A stretch of 64,000 nucleotides of DNA, from contig NZ_JNFB01000024.1 in assembly GCF_000766145.1 (NCBI RefSeq), positions 124,001-188,000 of the forward strand, in the 5' to 3' direction. The stretch's first letter is position 1. The number at the start of each line of letters is the position of its first letter. Below are positions 1 to 8,698 of the stretch, one piece after another. Below the pieces are notes generated by a model. It had not been told where the DNA came from, did no database searches, and saw nothing but the letters and a program-made list of their open reading frames with translations. The stretch is from Paenilisteria newyorkensis. GTDB taxonomy: Bacteria > Bacillota > Bacilli > Lactobacillales > Listeriaceae. The translations under genes were made by a program, and so were the position numbers.

Positions 1-2
1 TA

Positions 3-140
3 AACGATTTTTTCTACGTATTAATTGTAATTGCATGCCTCATGTTAGTGAATTTTAAAAACGAGAAATGGAAAAGTTTTTGGGGCGTATTATTCACGTT
101 TTGGTTGCTGATTACTGTGAGTGTAGTCATATTTTTGTAG
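3..140 (+). CDS. 3' end of a small membrane protein (partial)
   Basis: An open frame enters from the left edge and stops with TAG at 138-140. The 45 visible residues hold two hydrophobic stretches (FFYVLIVIACLMLV and a second one rich in F, W, L and V) separated by a short charged loop (NFKNEKWK). This looks like the end of a small two-helix membrane protein. The start lies outside the window and I do not recognise the family. Confidence 0.5.
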   Translation, partial: NDFFYVLIVIACLMLVNFKNEKWKSFWGVLFTFWLLITVSVVIFL

Positions 141-158
141 ATGAAGGGAGGGGCAAAA

Positions 159-341
159 TTGTATCAAGAAGCGGGTGTGATGGCGTTAATAGTCAATTTT
201 GTAATAGTAGTTGTTATGCTTGTTATTTATAAGACGAAAATTTATAAAACACGAAGGAAAATGGCGTCGTTGCTCGTTGTGTGCCTGTTTTTTATTGCAA
301 CTGTGGTATATGTGGTGCCTAAGATACTTGCTTGGGTTTGA
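159..341 (+). CDS. small two-helix membrane protein, unknown
   Basis: This 60-residue protein has two hydrophobic segments (about residues 8-24 and 37-57) around a basic loop (KTKIYKTRRK). I chose the TTG at 159 because a good ribosome-binding site (AAGGGAGGGG, 145-154) lies just upstream. The in-frame ATG at 141 precedes that site and has none of its own. It directly follows another membrane ORF, so the two probably share a transcript. Function unknown; an immunity-like role is possible only by analogy with other small membrane proteins. Confidence 0.45.
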   Translation: MYQEAGVMALIVNFVIVVVMLVIYKTKIYKTRRKMASLLVVCLFFIATVVYVVPKILAWV

Positions 342-343
342 TT

Positions 344-462
344 ATGAGTAATGAATGGATTCCTTTGCCTAGAGAAAACAAGATAAGCGTGGATTTTATC
401 ATGTAATAGAGGATTTAGAAAGAATGAACTGTATTGAATTTAAGTTAAGGGAGAATCGTAAT
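344..462 (+). pseudogene. possible frameshifted small ORF
   Basis: An ATG at 344 opens a short frame (MSNEWIPLPRENK...) that stops near 406. From about 379 a different frame continues without a stop (QDKRGFYHVIEDLERM...) into the next gene. Read together they look like one short acidic protein broken by a frameshift near 375-382. This rests only on how protein-like the two pieces look, so confidence is low. Confidence 0.25.
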
Positions 463-717
463 ATGAGAAATAAAGTAAAGCATGTCATTGATGAATGGGA
501 TCCAATTGAAGTACTTCCATTTGCTCCATCAGATGAATATGATTCAGAAATAAATCAAATTGTTTACTTTTTAAATAGACGTGAGGTTACAGATTTTGAA
601 CTTGCCAATAAAATTGAAGAAGTTTTTATAGATGCATTTGACGATTCTATAATTCAATTTACCAAAGAAGAGTATATGGCTATTGCTAGAAAAATTTTAA
701 GTGAGGGCACTGAATAA
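463..717 (+). CDS. DUF1871-like small protein
   Basis: An 84-residue acidic protein. The segment VIDEWDPIEVLPFAPSDEY followed by EINQI and alternating charged helices resembles the DUF1871 family (B. subtilis YugE-like), small cytoplasmic proteins of unknown function. I placed the start at ATG 463, which has AAGGGAG at 447-453. The same frame runs further upstream but those residues look unrelated. No terminator is obvious before the next gene. Confidence 0.5.
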   Translation: MRNKVKHVIDEWDPIEVLPFAPSDEYDSEINQIVYFLNRREVTDFELANKIEEVFIDAFDDSIIQFTKEEYMAIARKILSEGTE

Positions 718-840
718 TCATTTAAATTTGGCGGAGGTCTAATTTTAGCGATAATTTACACAAGCGTTACTACATGCAACGATAATGACGGGAACATTCT
801 CTGTATTTTTGATAAAATCGCTTTAAAGGAGGTCGTTGGA

Positions 841-1710
841 ATGGGTACAATCAAGCAAATGAATCTGGCTATGCAGTATATTGAAGCTCATTTGATGGAC
901 AAAATGGATTACAAAGAGCTCTCGAAAATCGCGTGTTGCTCGGAGTATCATTTTAGACGGGTCTTTTCATACCTTGCAGGAATGCCGCTTAGTGAGTATA
1001 TTCGATTAAGAAAATTAGCCGTAGCAGCCATTTTAATAAAAGATAGTGATGAAAAAATTATCGACATTGCGATGCGTTTTGGCTATGAGTCGCCGGATGC
1101 TTTTACCCGAGCTTTTCAGTCGATGCATTATGTCACGCCTACGCAGGCTAAAAAAGAGAATACGCACGTAAAAGCTTTTCTGCCGATGACCTTCCAATTG
1201 AAGATTCAAGGGGGAAATGTAATGGATTATCGGATTGAAACAAAGGATGCATTTAAAATTGTCGGGATTAGCAAGCGCATTAAACTCGTGTATGAAGGTG
1301 TAAATCCGCAAATGGATTCTATGTGGGCCAGTTTCAAACCAGAAGACTTTGTGGAGTTGAAAAAACTATCGAATATTCAGCCATCAGGAATCATTTGTGC
1401 TTCAACGAACTTTGGTGAAGGCAGGCAAGAGGGCGCCGAGTTAGATCAATATATTGGTGTTGCTACAACGATGGCGGTTCCGGAAAAATGGGAAACTTTA
1501 GTGGTGGAACCTTCAACTTGGGTAGTGTTTACTGTGTGTGGAGAATTTCCTAAAGCATTGCAGGATGTTTGGGCAAGGATATACTCGGAATGGCTCCCTA
1601 CGTCGGGTTATGAAGTTGTTCCTGGACCGGAAATCCTGTGGAATGAGAGTCCTGATACTAGCAAACCAAATTATAAAAGTGAGATTTGGATACCGGTTGT
1701 GAGGAAGTAG
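841..1710 (+). CDS. AraC-family regulator with GyrI-like effector domain
   Basis: A 289-residue transcription factor. Residues about 5-105 are the two-helix-turn-helix AraC DNA-binding domain (ELSKIACCSEYHFRRVF, then IIDIAMRFGYESPDAFTRAF and TPTQAKKE). Residues about 125-289 form a GyrI/SOUL-type ligand-binding domain ending in EIWIPVVRK. This order (DNA binding first, effector domain second) is typical of the Rob/SoxS-like group that senses drugs or small hydrophobic molecules. AAAGGAGG sits 8 nt before ATG 841. No adjacent transporter reveals its target. Confidence 0.85.
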   Translation: MGTIKQMNLAMQYIEAHLMDKMDYKELSKIACCSEYHFRRVFSYLAGMPLSEYIRLRKLAVAAILIKDSDEKIIDIAMRFGYESPDAFTRAFQSMHYVTPTQAKKENTHVKAFLPMTFQLKIQGGNVMDYRIETKDAFKIVGISKRIKLVYEGVNPQMDSMWASFKPEDFVELKKLSNIQPSGIICASTNFGEGRQEGAELDQYIGVATTMAVPEKWETLVVEPSTWVVFTVCGEFPKALQDVWARIYSEWLPTSGYEVVPGPEILWNESPDTSKPNYKSEIWIPVVRK

Positions 1711-1827
1711 TTTTAAGGATCATGCTCTTCTCGATACTGGGGAGGGCATGTTGAATATTGTCTAGGTGAAAAACAATGATTTGTACACTAATACCTTTAA
1801 TTTGTCTATATAATCCTACTTTATATA

Positions 1828-1855
1828 TGCTAAAATCGTTATGAAAGCGCTTTTT
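1828..1855 (+). promoter_or_regulatory. extended -10 with overlapping cre (CcpA) site
   Basis: TGCTAAAAT at 1828-1836 fits an extended -10. It is followed at once by TGAAAGCGCTTTTT (1842-1855), which matches the CcpA cre consensus except at its last two bases. The site would sit over the transcription start, so CcpA should repress the wall-anchored GH18 gene when preferred sugars are present. I found no convincing -35. Confidence 0.45.
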
Positions 1856-1921
1856 TGAAATTTTAGTTTTATTTAGTATGCCTTGGGAGATTAGAAGACA
1901 AAACTGAAAAGGGGTTTTTTC

Positions 1922-3706
1922 ATGAGTAAGAAGAGCTTGATTTTTTCGATTATTTTTGTGCTGTGTGTTAGCTTGATTCCGATGTTTTCGTTGCCATCTC
2001 GAACTGTGCAGGCCGAGGAGCAGGTCACGAACAAGAATTTCTTGGTTTATTATCGGGCTTGGCGGGACGTGGAGATGAAGGGGGTTAATACGAGCTTGCC
2101 GGATGAGAACTGGATTAGCATGAGCGATATTCCTTATGGGATTAATATTGTGAACGTTTTCAGTTATGTGCCGCCGGGTCAGGAGGCGCTTGCAAAACCG
2201 TTTTTTGATAAGCTAAAAACGGAATATGGGCCGGAGTTGCATGCGCGTGGGGTGAAGTTGATTCGCGGTTTTGACTATTCGAAATTGTTGGCGGTTCCGC
2301 ATGTGGGGAGTTTTCCGACTGAAAAAGAATTTGACGATTATGCGAAAGCTTTGCTGGATGAGTTGATGATTCCGTGGGGCTTGGATGGGCTGGATATTGA
2401 TATGGAAACGCATCCAAGTCCGGCTGACGTGAAAATTTCTGATGGTGTTATCAAGGCGTTGTCGAAATATATTGGTCCGAAAGCGAATAATGGGACGCTC
2501 TTTTTGTACGATACCAATGCTGAAACGATGGCTCCGTTCCAGAATGTGAGCGATAGTTTTGACATGTTGGCGTATCAGCAGTATGGCAGTGGCACGGACA
2601 GAACGGCCATGTCGTCGAATGCTTATGCGCCGTATATTGCGAAGGATAAATTCTTGCCGGGTCTTACTTTCCCGGAGGAGCAGGATCGGAATCGTTGGTA
2701 TGACACGAAACTTCCGTATGGGGAATCGAATATGTACCAACTTGCGAAATATGTGCGGGAGAATAATTTATCGGGAATGTTCTTGTACGCCTTCGATCGC
2801 GATGGGAAAACGTATAATGAGCCTGATATAAGTAGCGTTTCACCGTCGAATCTGCTGTGGACGAAAACGGCGATTTTGGAGGTTAACGGTTATTCTGTAG
2901 AAAGCGCGAAAGAGTTGGCGAAGCATCATTTGCAGCGTATTCAGTACAGTAAAGGTATCGCCAGCGCCAAAGTTGCCGAGCTTGAGAATCGTATTAACAA
3001 GGCGAGCAATCTGTACGAGGTGAATGTCGCGATTCTAGGTGCGAATTTTGAAACGGCAATTAGTCCGAGTTATGATCCTATTTTGGAGAAATTACTGGCG
3101 AGTATTGACCTCACATCAGCGTTTGCGGCGATTGACGAAGCTGATTTGATCCTGTCTAAAGTGGCGAATAATACGGCGAATGTGGAGGCTTTGAAAGCGG
3201 CAAAAACCGAATTAACAAATCTGATCGGCGGGAAGAAATATACGGAAGCGGAGGTCAATGAAGCTGTTGCCAATCTCGTGAGCCGTATTGCAGCCGTTCC
3301 ACAGCCAGTGACGGCGATTTACCAAGACACGAATGGTGAAAAACTTGCGGATAATGCGCAGCTTACCGGGAAATTCGGCGAGAGTTATGATTTCGCGCAA
3401 AAAGATATTCCGGATTATACGTTGCAAGAGGTGAACGGAAATACTAGCGGCACGTTTTCAGAAACGGCACAAGAGGTCGTTTACACTTACGCAAAAGTTG
3501 CGCCAGCGCCAGTACCAGCACCAACCGTGGATAATGGACAAGACGTGAAAGTGGTAGAAGCTGCGACTGCTTCGAAAAGTCCAGAAAAAGTTGGCGAACT
3601 CCCAGAAACGGGCGATGAGTCATCGAATAACTGGCTAATCCTCGTTGGTTTGCTAGCAATTTTGACGTCTGTGATGATGCTGTATAGGAAAAAAGGGAAG
3701 GCGTAA
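1922..3706 (+). CDS. LPXTG-anchored GH18 glycosidase (endo-beta-N-acetylglucosaminidase-like)
   Basis: A 594-residue surface enzyme. A signal peptide (residues 1-31, ending VQA) precedes a GH18 domain (about 38-320) with the catalytic signature DGLDIDME near residues 155-162, whose last Glu is the expected acid/base. The fold and length resemble bacterial endo-beta-N-acetylglucosaminidases acting on N-glycans or chitobiose. A helical spacer (about 325-455) and one MucBP-like domain (about 460-520) follow. The sorting signal LPETGD, a hydrophobic span and a basic tail (YRKKGKA) mark sortase anchoring to peptidoglycan. A cre-like site upstream suggests carbon catabolite control. Confidence 0.85.
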   Translation: MSKKSLIFSIIFVLCVSLIPMFSLPSRTVQAEEQVTNKNFLVYYRAWRDVEMKGVNTSLPDENWISMSDIPYGINIVNVFSYVPPGQEALAKPFFDKLKTEYGPELHARGVKLIRGFDYSKLLAVPHVGSFPTEKEFDDYAKALLDELMIPWGLDGLDIDMETHPSPADVKISDGVIKALSKYIGPKANNGTLFLYDTNAETMAPFQNVSDSFDMLAYQQYGSGTDRTAMSSNAYAPYIAKDKFLPGLTFPEEQDRNRWYDTKLPYGESNMYQLAKYVRENNLSGMFLYAFDRDGKTYNEPDISSVSPSNLLWTKTAILEVNGYSVESAKELAKHHLQRIQYSKGIASAKVAELENRINKASNLYEVNVAILGANFETAISPSYDPILEKLLASIDLTSAFAAIDEADLILSKVANNTANVEALKAAKTELTNLIGGKKYTEAEVNEAVANLVSRIAAVPQPVTAIYQDTNGEKLADNAQLTGKFGESYDFAQKDIPDYTLQEVNGNTSGTFSETAQEVVYTYAKVAPAPVPAPTVDNGQDVKVVEAATASKSPEKVGELPETGDESSNNWLILVGLLAILTSVMMLYRKKGKA

Positions 3707-3716
3707 TAAATAGGGT

Positions 3717-3745
3717 TTGACAATCTGCGCCAAACCTAGTATTCT
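3717..3745 (+). promoter_or_regulatory. strong SigA promoter of the ABC-F leader
   Basis: TTGACA (3717-3722), a 17-bp spacer and TATTCT (3740-3745). It would start a transcript near 3752 that covers the 36-codon ORF and a 500-nt leader ahead of the ABC-F gene. Confidence 0.6.
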
Positions 3746-3783
3746 AAAAGCATATTTTAGGAACGGAAAGAGGTGAGGAATCC

Positions 3784-3894
3784 ATGAAATTCTCGATAGC
3801 ACGTTTGAAGTTAGTAGCCAATTTATGTAGTATCATCCGTGCCGTTTTTTCCATTTTTTCAGTTACAGGACACAAGTCTGTCCAATTTGCGTAA
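3784..3894 (+). CDS. 36-codon ORF in the ABC-F leader (possible uORF)
   Basis: A 36-residue basic, hydrophobic peptide beginning MKFSIARLKLVANLCS. It has a near-consensus promoter upstream and a Shine-Dalgarno (GAGGTGAGG) ending about 5 nt before ATG 3784. A nested hairpin (CAGTTAC 3860-3866 with GTAACTG 3891-3897, enclosing GGACA/TGTCC) overlaps its 3' end and stop codon. Several ABC-F resistance genes are controlled by antibiotic-stalled translation of leader ORFs, so a regulatory role is plausible. It is longer than the usual leader peptides of that class and could be a real small protein. Confidence 0.4.
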   Translation: MKFSIARLKLVANLCSIIRAVFSIFSVTGHKSVQFA

Positions 3895-3937
3895 CTGAAT
3901 ATCGGAAAAATAAGAGAAGCATGGATTCCTGTACACA

Positions 3938-4052
3938 AAGCTGAAATGGCTCGTTTAGCTCCGAAAAAAACTGGAGCATCTGTAGTGAAAACCCGGTTTT
4001 GGTTTTTGCGAAAGATGTGAAGTTTTCGAGGAGTTAGCCATTGAATCTGGAC
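3938..4052 (-). repeat. palindromic repeat family A, copy 1 (inverted)
   Basis: Read on the minus strand this matches the repeats at 46978-47103, 47107-47225 and 48036-48168. Shared blocks are CTCGAAAACTTCAC, a GGGTTTT-type centre and GCTCCAGTTTTTTTCGG. The outer arms are complementary in the form AATGGCT/AGCCATT. Confidence 0.75.
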
Positions 4053-4058
4053 TGATAT

Positions 4059-4160
4059 AAAAACTCAGGACTAATCCCAAATTCGAAATGGAGTACTTCT
4101 TTGTTCGAATGCTGAATTTGACCGATGTGTCAGACTCTTAGGGATTTGCTTGAGTTTTTT
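4059..4160 (+). terminator. large hairpin with U-tract in the ABC-F leader (attenuator candidate)
   Basis: AAAAACTCA (4059-4067) pairs with TGAGTTTTT (4151-4159), and ATCCC (4074-4078) with GGGAT (4141-4145). An inner stem (ATTCGAA/TTCGAAT) lies between them. The 3' arm runs into TTTTTTGTTG. It can work as an intrinsic terminator 120 nt before the ABC-F gene. Conditional use is inference. Confidence 0.5.
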
Positions 4161-4183
4161 GTTGTGCAATTTTAATGGGTGGT

Positions 4184-4199
4184 TGTTTCACGTGAAACA
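4184..4199. promoter_or_regulatory. parS site 1
   Basis: TGTTTCACGTGAAACA, a perfect 16-bp palindrome equal to the ParB/Spo0J-binding parS consensus (TGTTNCACGTGAAACA). It is intergenic, 82 bp before the ABC-F start codon. Confidence 0.9.
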
Positions 4200-4280
4200 T
4201 TGAAACTGCATATTGAGATTCTAACAAAGTCGAATCAGATTAAGATAGCCATGCTTCTCGGATGATGAGGAGTAGGAATT

Positions 4281-5912
4281 ATGACAATAGTAGCTTTAAA
4301 TAACGTAACAAAACGCTTTACTGGGGATTTGATTTTAGAAAAGATTAGTTTGCAGGTCGAGCAGGGGGAACGGATTGGGCTCATCGGGAGAAATGGTGAG
4401 GGGAAAAGTACGATTTTGAAGATTATTGCGCGGATGGAGATGCCTGACGAGGGGATTGTTTCGGTGCAGAAGGGTGCGACGGTAGGCTTGTTGGATCAGA
4501 TGCCGAATGTGACGGGGACCATGGTTGTGCGTGATTTTCTGAGGACGGCGTTTGGGCATGTATTGGCTTTGCAGGCGGAACTGGAAGCGATGGAAAGCCG
4601 AATGGTGCACGATACGAGCGAGAAGTTGTTGCAAAATTATGGGGAGAAGCAGGCGCGTTTTATCGAGCTTGGTGGCTATAATTTGGATACGAATATGGAT
4701 AAAATTTTGCATGGGCTGGGGATTCCTCACTTGGCAGATAAGGTTTGGAAACAGTTGAGTGGCGGGGAACGGACGAAGGTGTCGCTTGCCAAGATGTTGC
4801 TCGAGGAACCGGATTTGCTACTTCTGGATGAGCCGACGAACCATCTGGATTTGCGGGCGGTGGATTGGTTGACGCAGTTTTTGAGGGTATATCGGGGGAC
4901 TGTGCTGGTTGTTTCGCATGATCGGTATTTCTTGGATGAGGTTGTGCACAAGATTGTGGAACTCGAAAATAAGGAATTGATCACGTATCACACGAATTTC
5001 TCGGGGTATTTGGTGGAGCGCGAGGAGAGGCTGCTCAAGGAATTCAAGGATTATAAGGACCAGCAGAAGAAAATCAAGAAGATGAAGCAGGCTATCAAAC
5101 GCTTGCGGCAGTGGGCGATGGAGGCTAATCCGCCGAACGGTGCATTGTTCCGCAGAGCGAAAAGTATGGAAAAGGCGCTAAACCGGATCGAGGTCTTGAA
5201 GAAACCGGCTTTGGAGCAGAAGAATATGCGGCTTGAGTTCGAGGAGTCGAAGCGTAGTGGGGAAGATGTGGTGATTTTTGATCAGGTTGGTTTGGAGTTC
5301 GGGACGCGGATTTTGTTTGAGAGCCTGGATTGGCATGTGCGGCAGAAGGAGCGGATTGCGATTGTTGGCGAGAATGGTGCTGGAAAGTCGACGCTTTTGA
5401 AGCTGATTCTTGGTGAGTTGCAGCCTGATATTGGGACGGTGCATGTTGGGCCGAGCGTTGATATTGCTTATTTATCGCAGCACATGGATGTCGGTGATGA
5501 AAATCAGACGGTCATCGAAGCGTTTCGTGATAAGGTCGCGGTTGTTGAAGGTGACGCGCGACATATGTTAGCGACTTTCCTATTTTACGGCGAAATGGTG
5601 TTTCGAAAAGTGGCAAACTTAAGTGGTGGCGAGCGGATGCGGCTTAGTTTGGCGCAGTTTATGAATCAGCCGGTGAATACGCTACTTTTAGATGAGCCGA
5701 CGAACCATTTGGATATCGCGTCACGGGAAGTGCTTGAGGAAGCGCTGCGGAATTTTGACGGGACGATAATCGCAATTTCGCATGACCGCTTTTTCATGGA
5801 TCAGATTTTCAATCGGACGGTTTGGTTGGAACAGGGACAAATTTTTTCGTATGGTGGAAATTATTCGTATGCGGTGCAGAAGCGAAAAGCAATTGTTTCA
5901 CGTGAAACATAG
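4281..5912 (+). CDS. ABC-F family ribosome-associated ATPase
   Basis: A 543-residue protein with two ABC cassettes and no membrane segment. Cassette 1 has Walker A GRNGEGKST (about 36-44), signature LSGGERTKVSL and LLLLDEPTNHLDL. The linker (about 245-330) is long and lysine-rich. Cassette 2 has Walker A GENGAGKST, signature LSGGERMRLSL and LLLDEPTNHLD. Length and layout fit the VmlR/ExpZ/Vga-like part of the ABC-F family, which either protect the ribosome from PTC-targeting antibiotics or act as translation factors. Which one cannot be decided here. A parS site lies inside its last codons (encoding VSRET) and a structured leader lies upstream. Confidence 0.85.
   Translation: MTIVALNNVTKRFTGDLILEKISLQVEQGERIGLIGRNGEGKSTILKIIARMEMPDEGIVSVQKGATVGLLDQMPNVTGTMVVRDFLRTAFGHVLALQAELEAMESRMVHDTSEKLLQNYGEKQARFIELGGYNLDTNMDKILHGLGIPHLADKVWKQLSGGERTKVSLAKMLLEEPDLLLLDEPTNHLDLRAVDWLTQFLRVYRGTVLVVSHDRYFLDEVVHKIVELENKELITYHTNFSGYLVEREERLLKEFKDYKDQQKKIKKMKQAIKRLRQWAMEANPPNGALFRRAKSMEKALNRIEVLKKPALEQKNMRLEFEESKRSGEDVVIFDQVGLEFGTRILFESLDWHVRQKERIAIVGENGAGKSTLLKLILGELQPDIGTVHVGPSVDIAYLSQHMDVGDENQTVIEAFRDKVAVVEGDARHMLATFLFYGEMVFRKVANLSGGERMRLSLAQFMNQPVNTLLLDEPTNHLDIASREVLEEALRNFDGTIIAISHDRFFMDQIFNRTVWLEQGQIFSYGGNYSYAVQKRKAIVSRET
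5894..5909. promoter_or_regulatory. parS site 2
   Basis: TGTTTCACGTGAAACA, identical to site 1 and embedded in the final codons of the ABC-F gene (stop at 5910-5912). It lies 1.7 kb from site 1. Confidence 0.9.
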
Positions 5913-6032
5913 AGACTATATACCCATGTTGAAAGAACGTGAAAAACGGCTGTAACTCCTTTCATATCAAAATAGTTAGATGATGGTCTAAAAGTCAAAC
6001 TAGTTCAGAAAAAACTGATAATTGCAAGCCTC

Positions 6033-6061
6033 TTGACATATGACGCTATTTCTTGTAGCAT
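6033..6061 (+). promoter_or_regulatory. guaB promoter
   Basis: TTGACA (6033-6038), a 17-bp spacer and TAGCAT (6056-6061). The predicted start near 6068 leaves an untranslated leader of about 120 nt before guaB, in which I recognise no known riboswitch. Confidence 0.65.
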
Positions 6062-6127
6062 TTATCTAATTAGCAAAATCTATCGGCGGAAACGAAGCGG
6101 AGTTGCGAGCGATTTTTTCTACTATAA

Positions 6128-7654
<1,527 letters not shown>

Positions 7655-7662
7655 ACAAAAAT

Positions 7663-7719
7663 AAAGCGTACTAGGCTTGAAGAGACTCTTAAATCTCATC
7701 AAATCTAGTACGCTTTTTT
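7663..7719 (+). terminator. guaB intrinsic terminator
   Basis: AAAGCGTACTAG (7664-7675) pairs with CTAGTACGCTTT and is followed by a T-tract. The 33-nt loop is large. Confidence 0.8.
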
Positions 7720-7821
7720 GTTTACGTTGTGCGTGCGGTGGTATATAGAACTAGCGCAACGTGAGAGACTAGCAGGGGAATGTTGGTCTTTTTTTGTGGA
7801 AATGATTAGGGGGATTGTAAA

Positions 7822-8607
7822 GTGGGGAATTATCGAAAGTGGCTTGTGGGAATGGTTTTGGTTATTTTGTTGAGTATTGTTAGTGTATCGGCGGTTTCGG
7901 CTGCCACGATTTACTATACGACGGCGAATTTGACGGTGCGTGCTGGGGCTGGAACGAATTATAAGGCGGTCGGTTGGCTATCAAAAGGCGCTAAGGTAAG
8001 TAGTTTAGCGAAAACTGGGAAATGGCACCATATTATTTTTAAAGGGAAAAAGGCGTATGTGTCGGGGAATTATTTGACGACGCGGGTTGTGAAGCCTGCT
8101 GTGCCGCCAAAACCGGTTGCGAAAGTGTTGCTGAATGTGCCGTTGATTGCGCAGCGACCGCAGTTACCAACGGGTTGTGAGATTGTCGCGGTGACGATGA
8201 TGTTGAAATACAAGGGCGCGAATGTGGAGAAGACGAGGTTGGCGCGCGAGATGCCGAAACATGCGAGTAATCCGAATTTGGGTTATGTCGGGAATCCATT
8301 TAATCGCTCGGGATACACGATTTATCCGCCTGCTTTGATGAAATTAACGAAGAAATATGCGGGCTCGGCTGTGAATATGACCGGCGCTGCAAATGTGACG
8401 TTGGAAAAGAAGTTGAAATCGGGACGGCCGGTCGTTGCTTGGACGCGGATGCATGGTTTTAGTGTGCACGCTGTGACGCTGACGGGTTACGACGGCAGTT
8501 ATTATTACTATAATGATCCTTGGACGGTGAAAAAGAATGTCCGCATTTCGAAGGCTTCGTTTAATAGTACGTGGAATGCTTTGAAAAAACGCGCGATTAG
8601 TTATTAG
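7822..8607 (+). CDS. secreted SH3b / C39-like cysteine peptidase domain protein
   Basis: A 261-residue exported protein. A signal peptide (residues about 1-29, ending VSA) precedes a bacterial SH3 domain (about 30-88; LTVRAGAGTNYKAVGWL, with HHIIFKGKKAYVSG), which typically binds peptidoglycan. A peptidase C39-like domain follows (about 98-261), with the candidate catalytic Cys in LPTGCEIVAVTMML, His in HGFSVHAVTLTGYD and Asp in YYNDPW. GTG 7822 is chosen because AGGGGGAT lies 7 nt upstream. A wall-associated hydrolase role is inferred from the domains. Confidence 0.8.
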   Translation: MGNYRKWLVGMVLVILLSIVSVSAVSAATIYYTTANLTVRAGAGTNYKAVGWLSKGAKVSSLAKTGKWHHIIFKGKKAYVSGNYLTTRVVKPAVPPKPVAKVLLNVPLIAQRPQLPTGCEIVAVTMMLKYKGANVEKTRLAREMPKHASNPNLGYVGNPFNRSGYTIYPPALMKLTKKYAGSAVNMTGAANVTLEKKLKSGRPVVAWTRMHGFSVHAVTLTGYDGSYYYYNDPWTVKKNVRISKASFNSTWNALKKRAISY

Positions 8608-8610
8608 ACG

Positions 8611-8652
8611 AAAAATAGCACGCAACCTGTTTTTAGGGTTGCGTGCTATTTT
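8611..8652. terminator. bidirectional terminator
   Basis: AAAATAGCACGCAACC pairs with GGTTGCGTGCTATTTT around a short loop. The A-run on one side and T-run on the other let it serve both converging genes (7822-8607 plus and 8699-14218 minus). Confidence 0.85.
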
Positions 8653-8698
8653 GCTGAAATTTGTATGATGTTTTTTGTAGTTGTTATTTATAGTGCAA

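Noticed and set aside
2213..2740. Long minus-strand ORFs opposite GH18, guaB, licT and GH1 genes
   Set aside because: They are mirror frames of G+C-biased codons in real genes, rich in Arg/Ile/His, without ribosome-binding sites or recognisable motifs.
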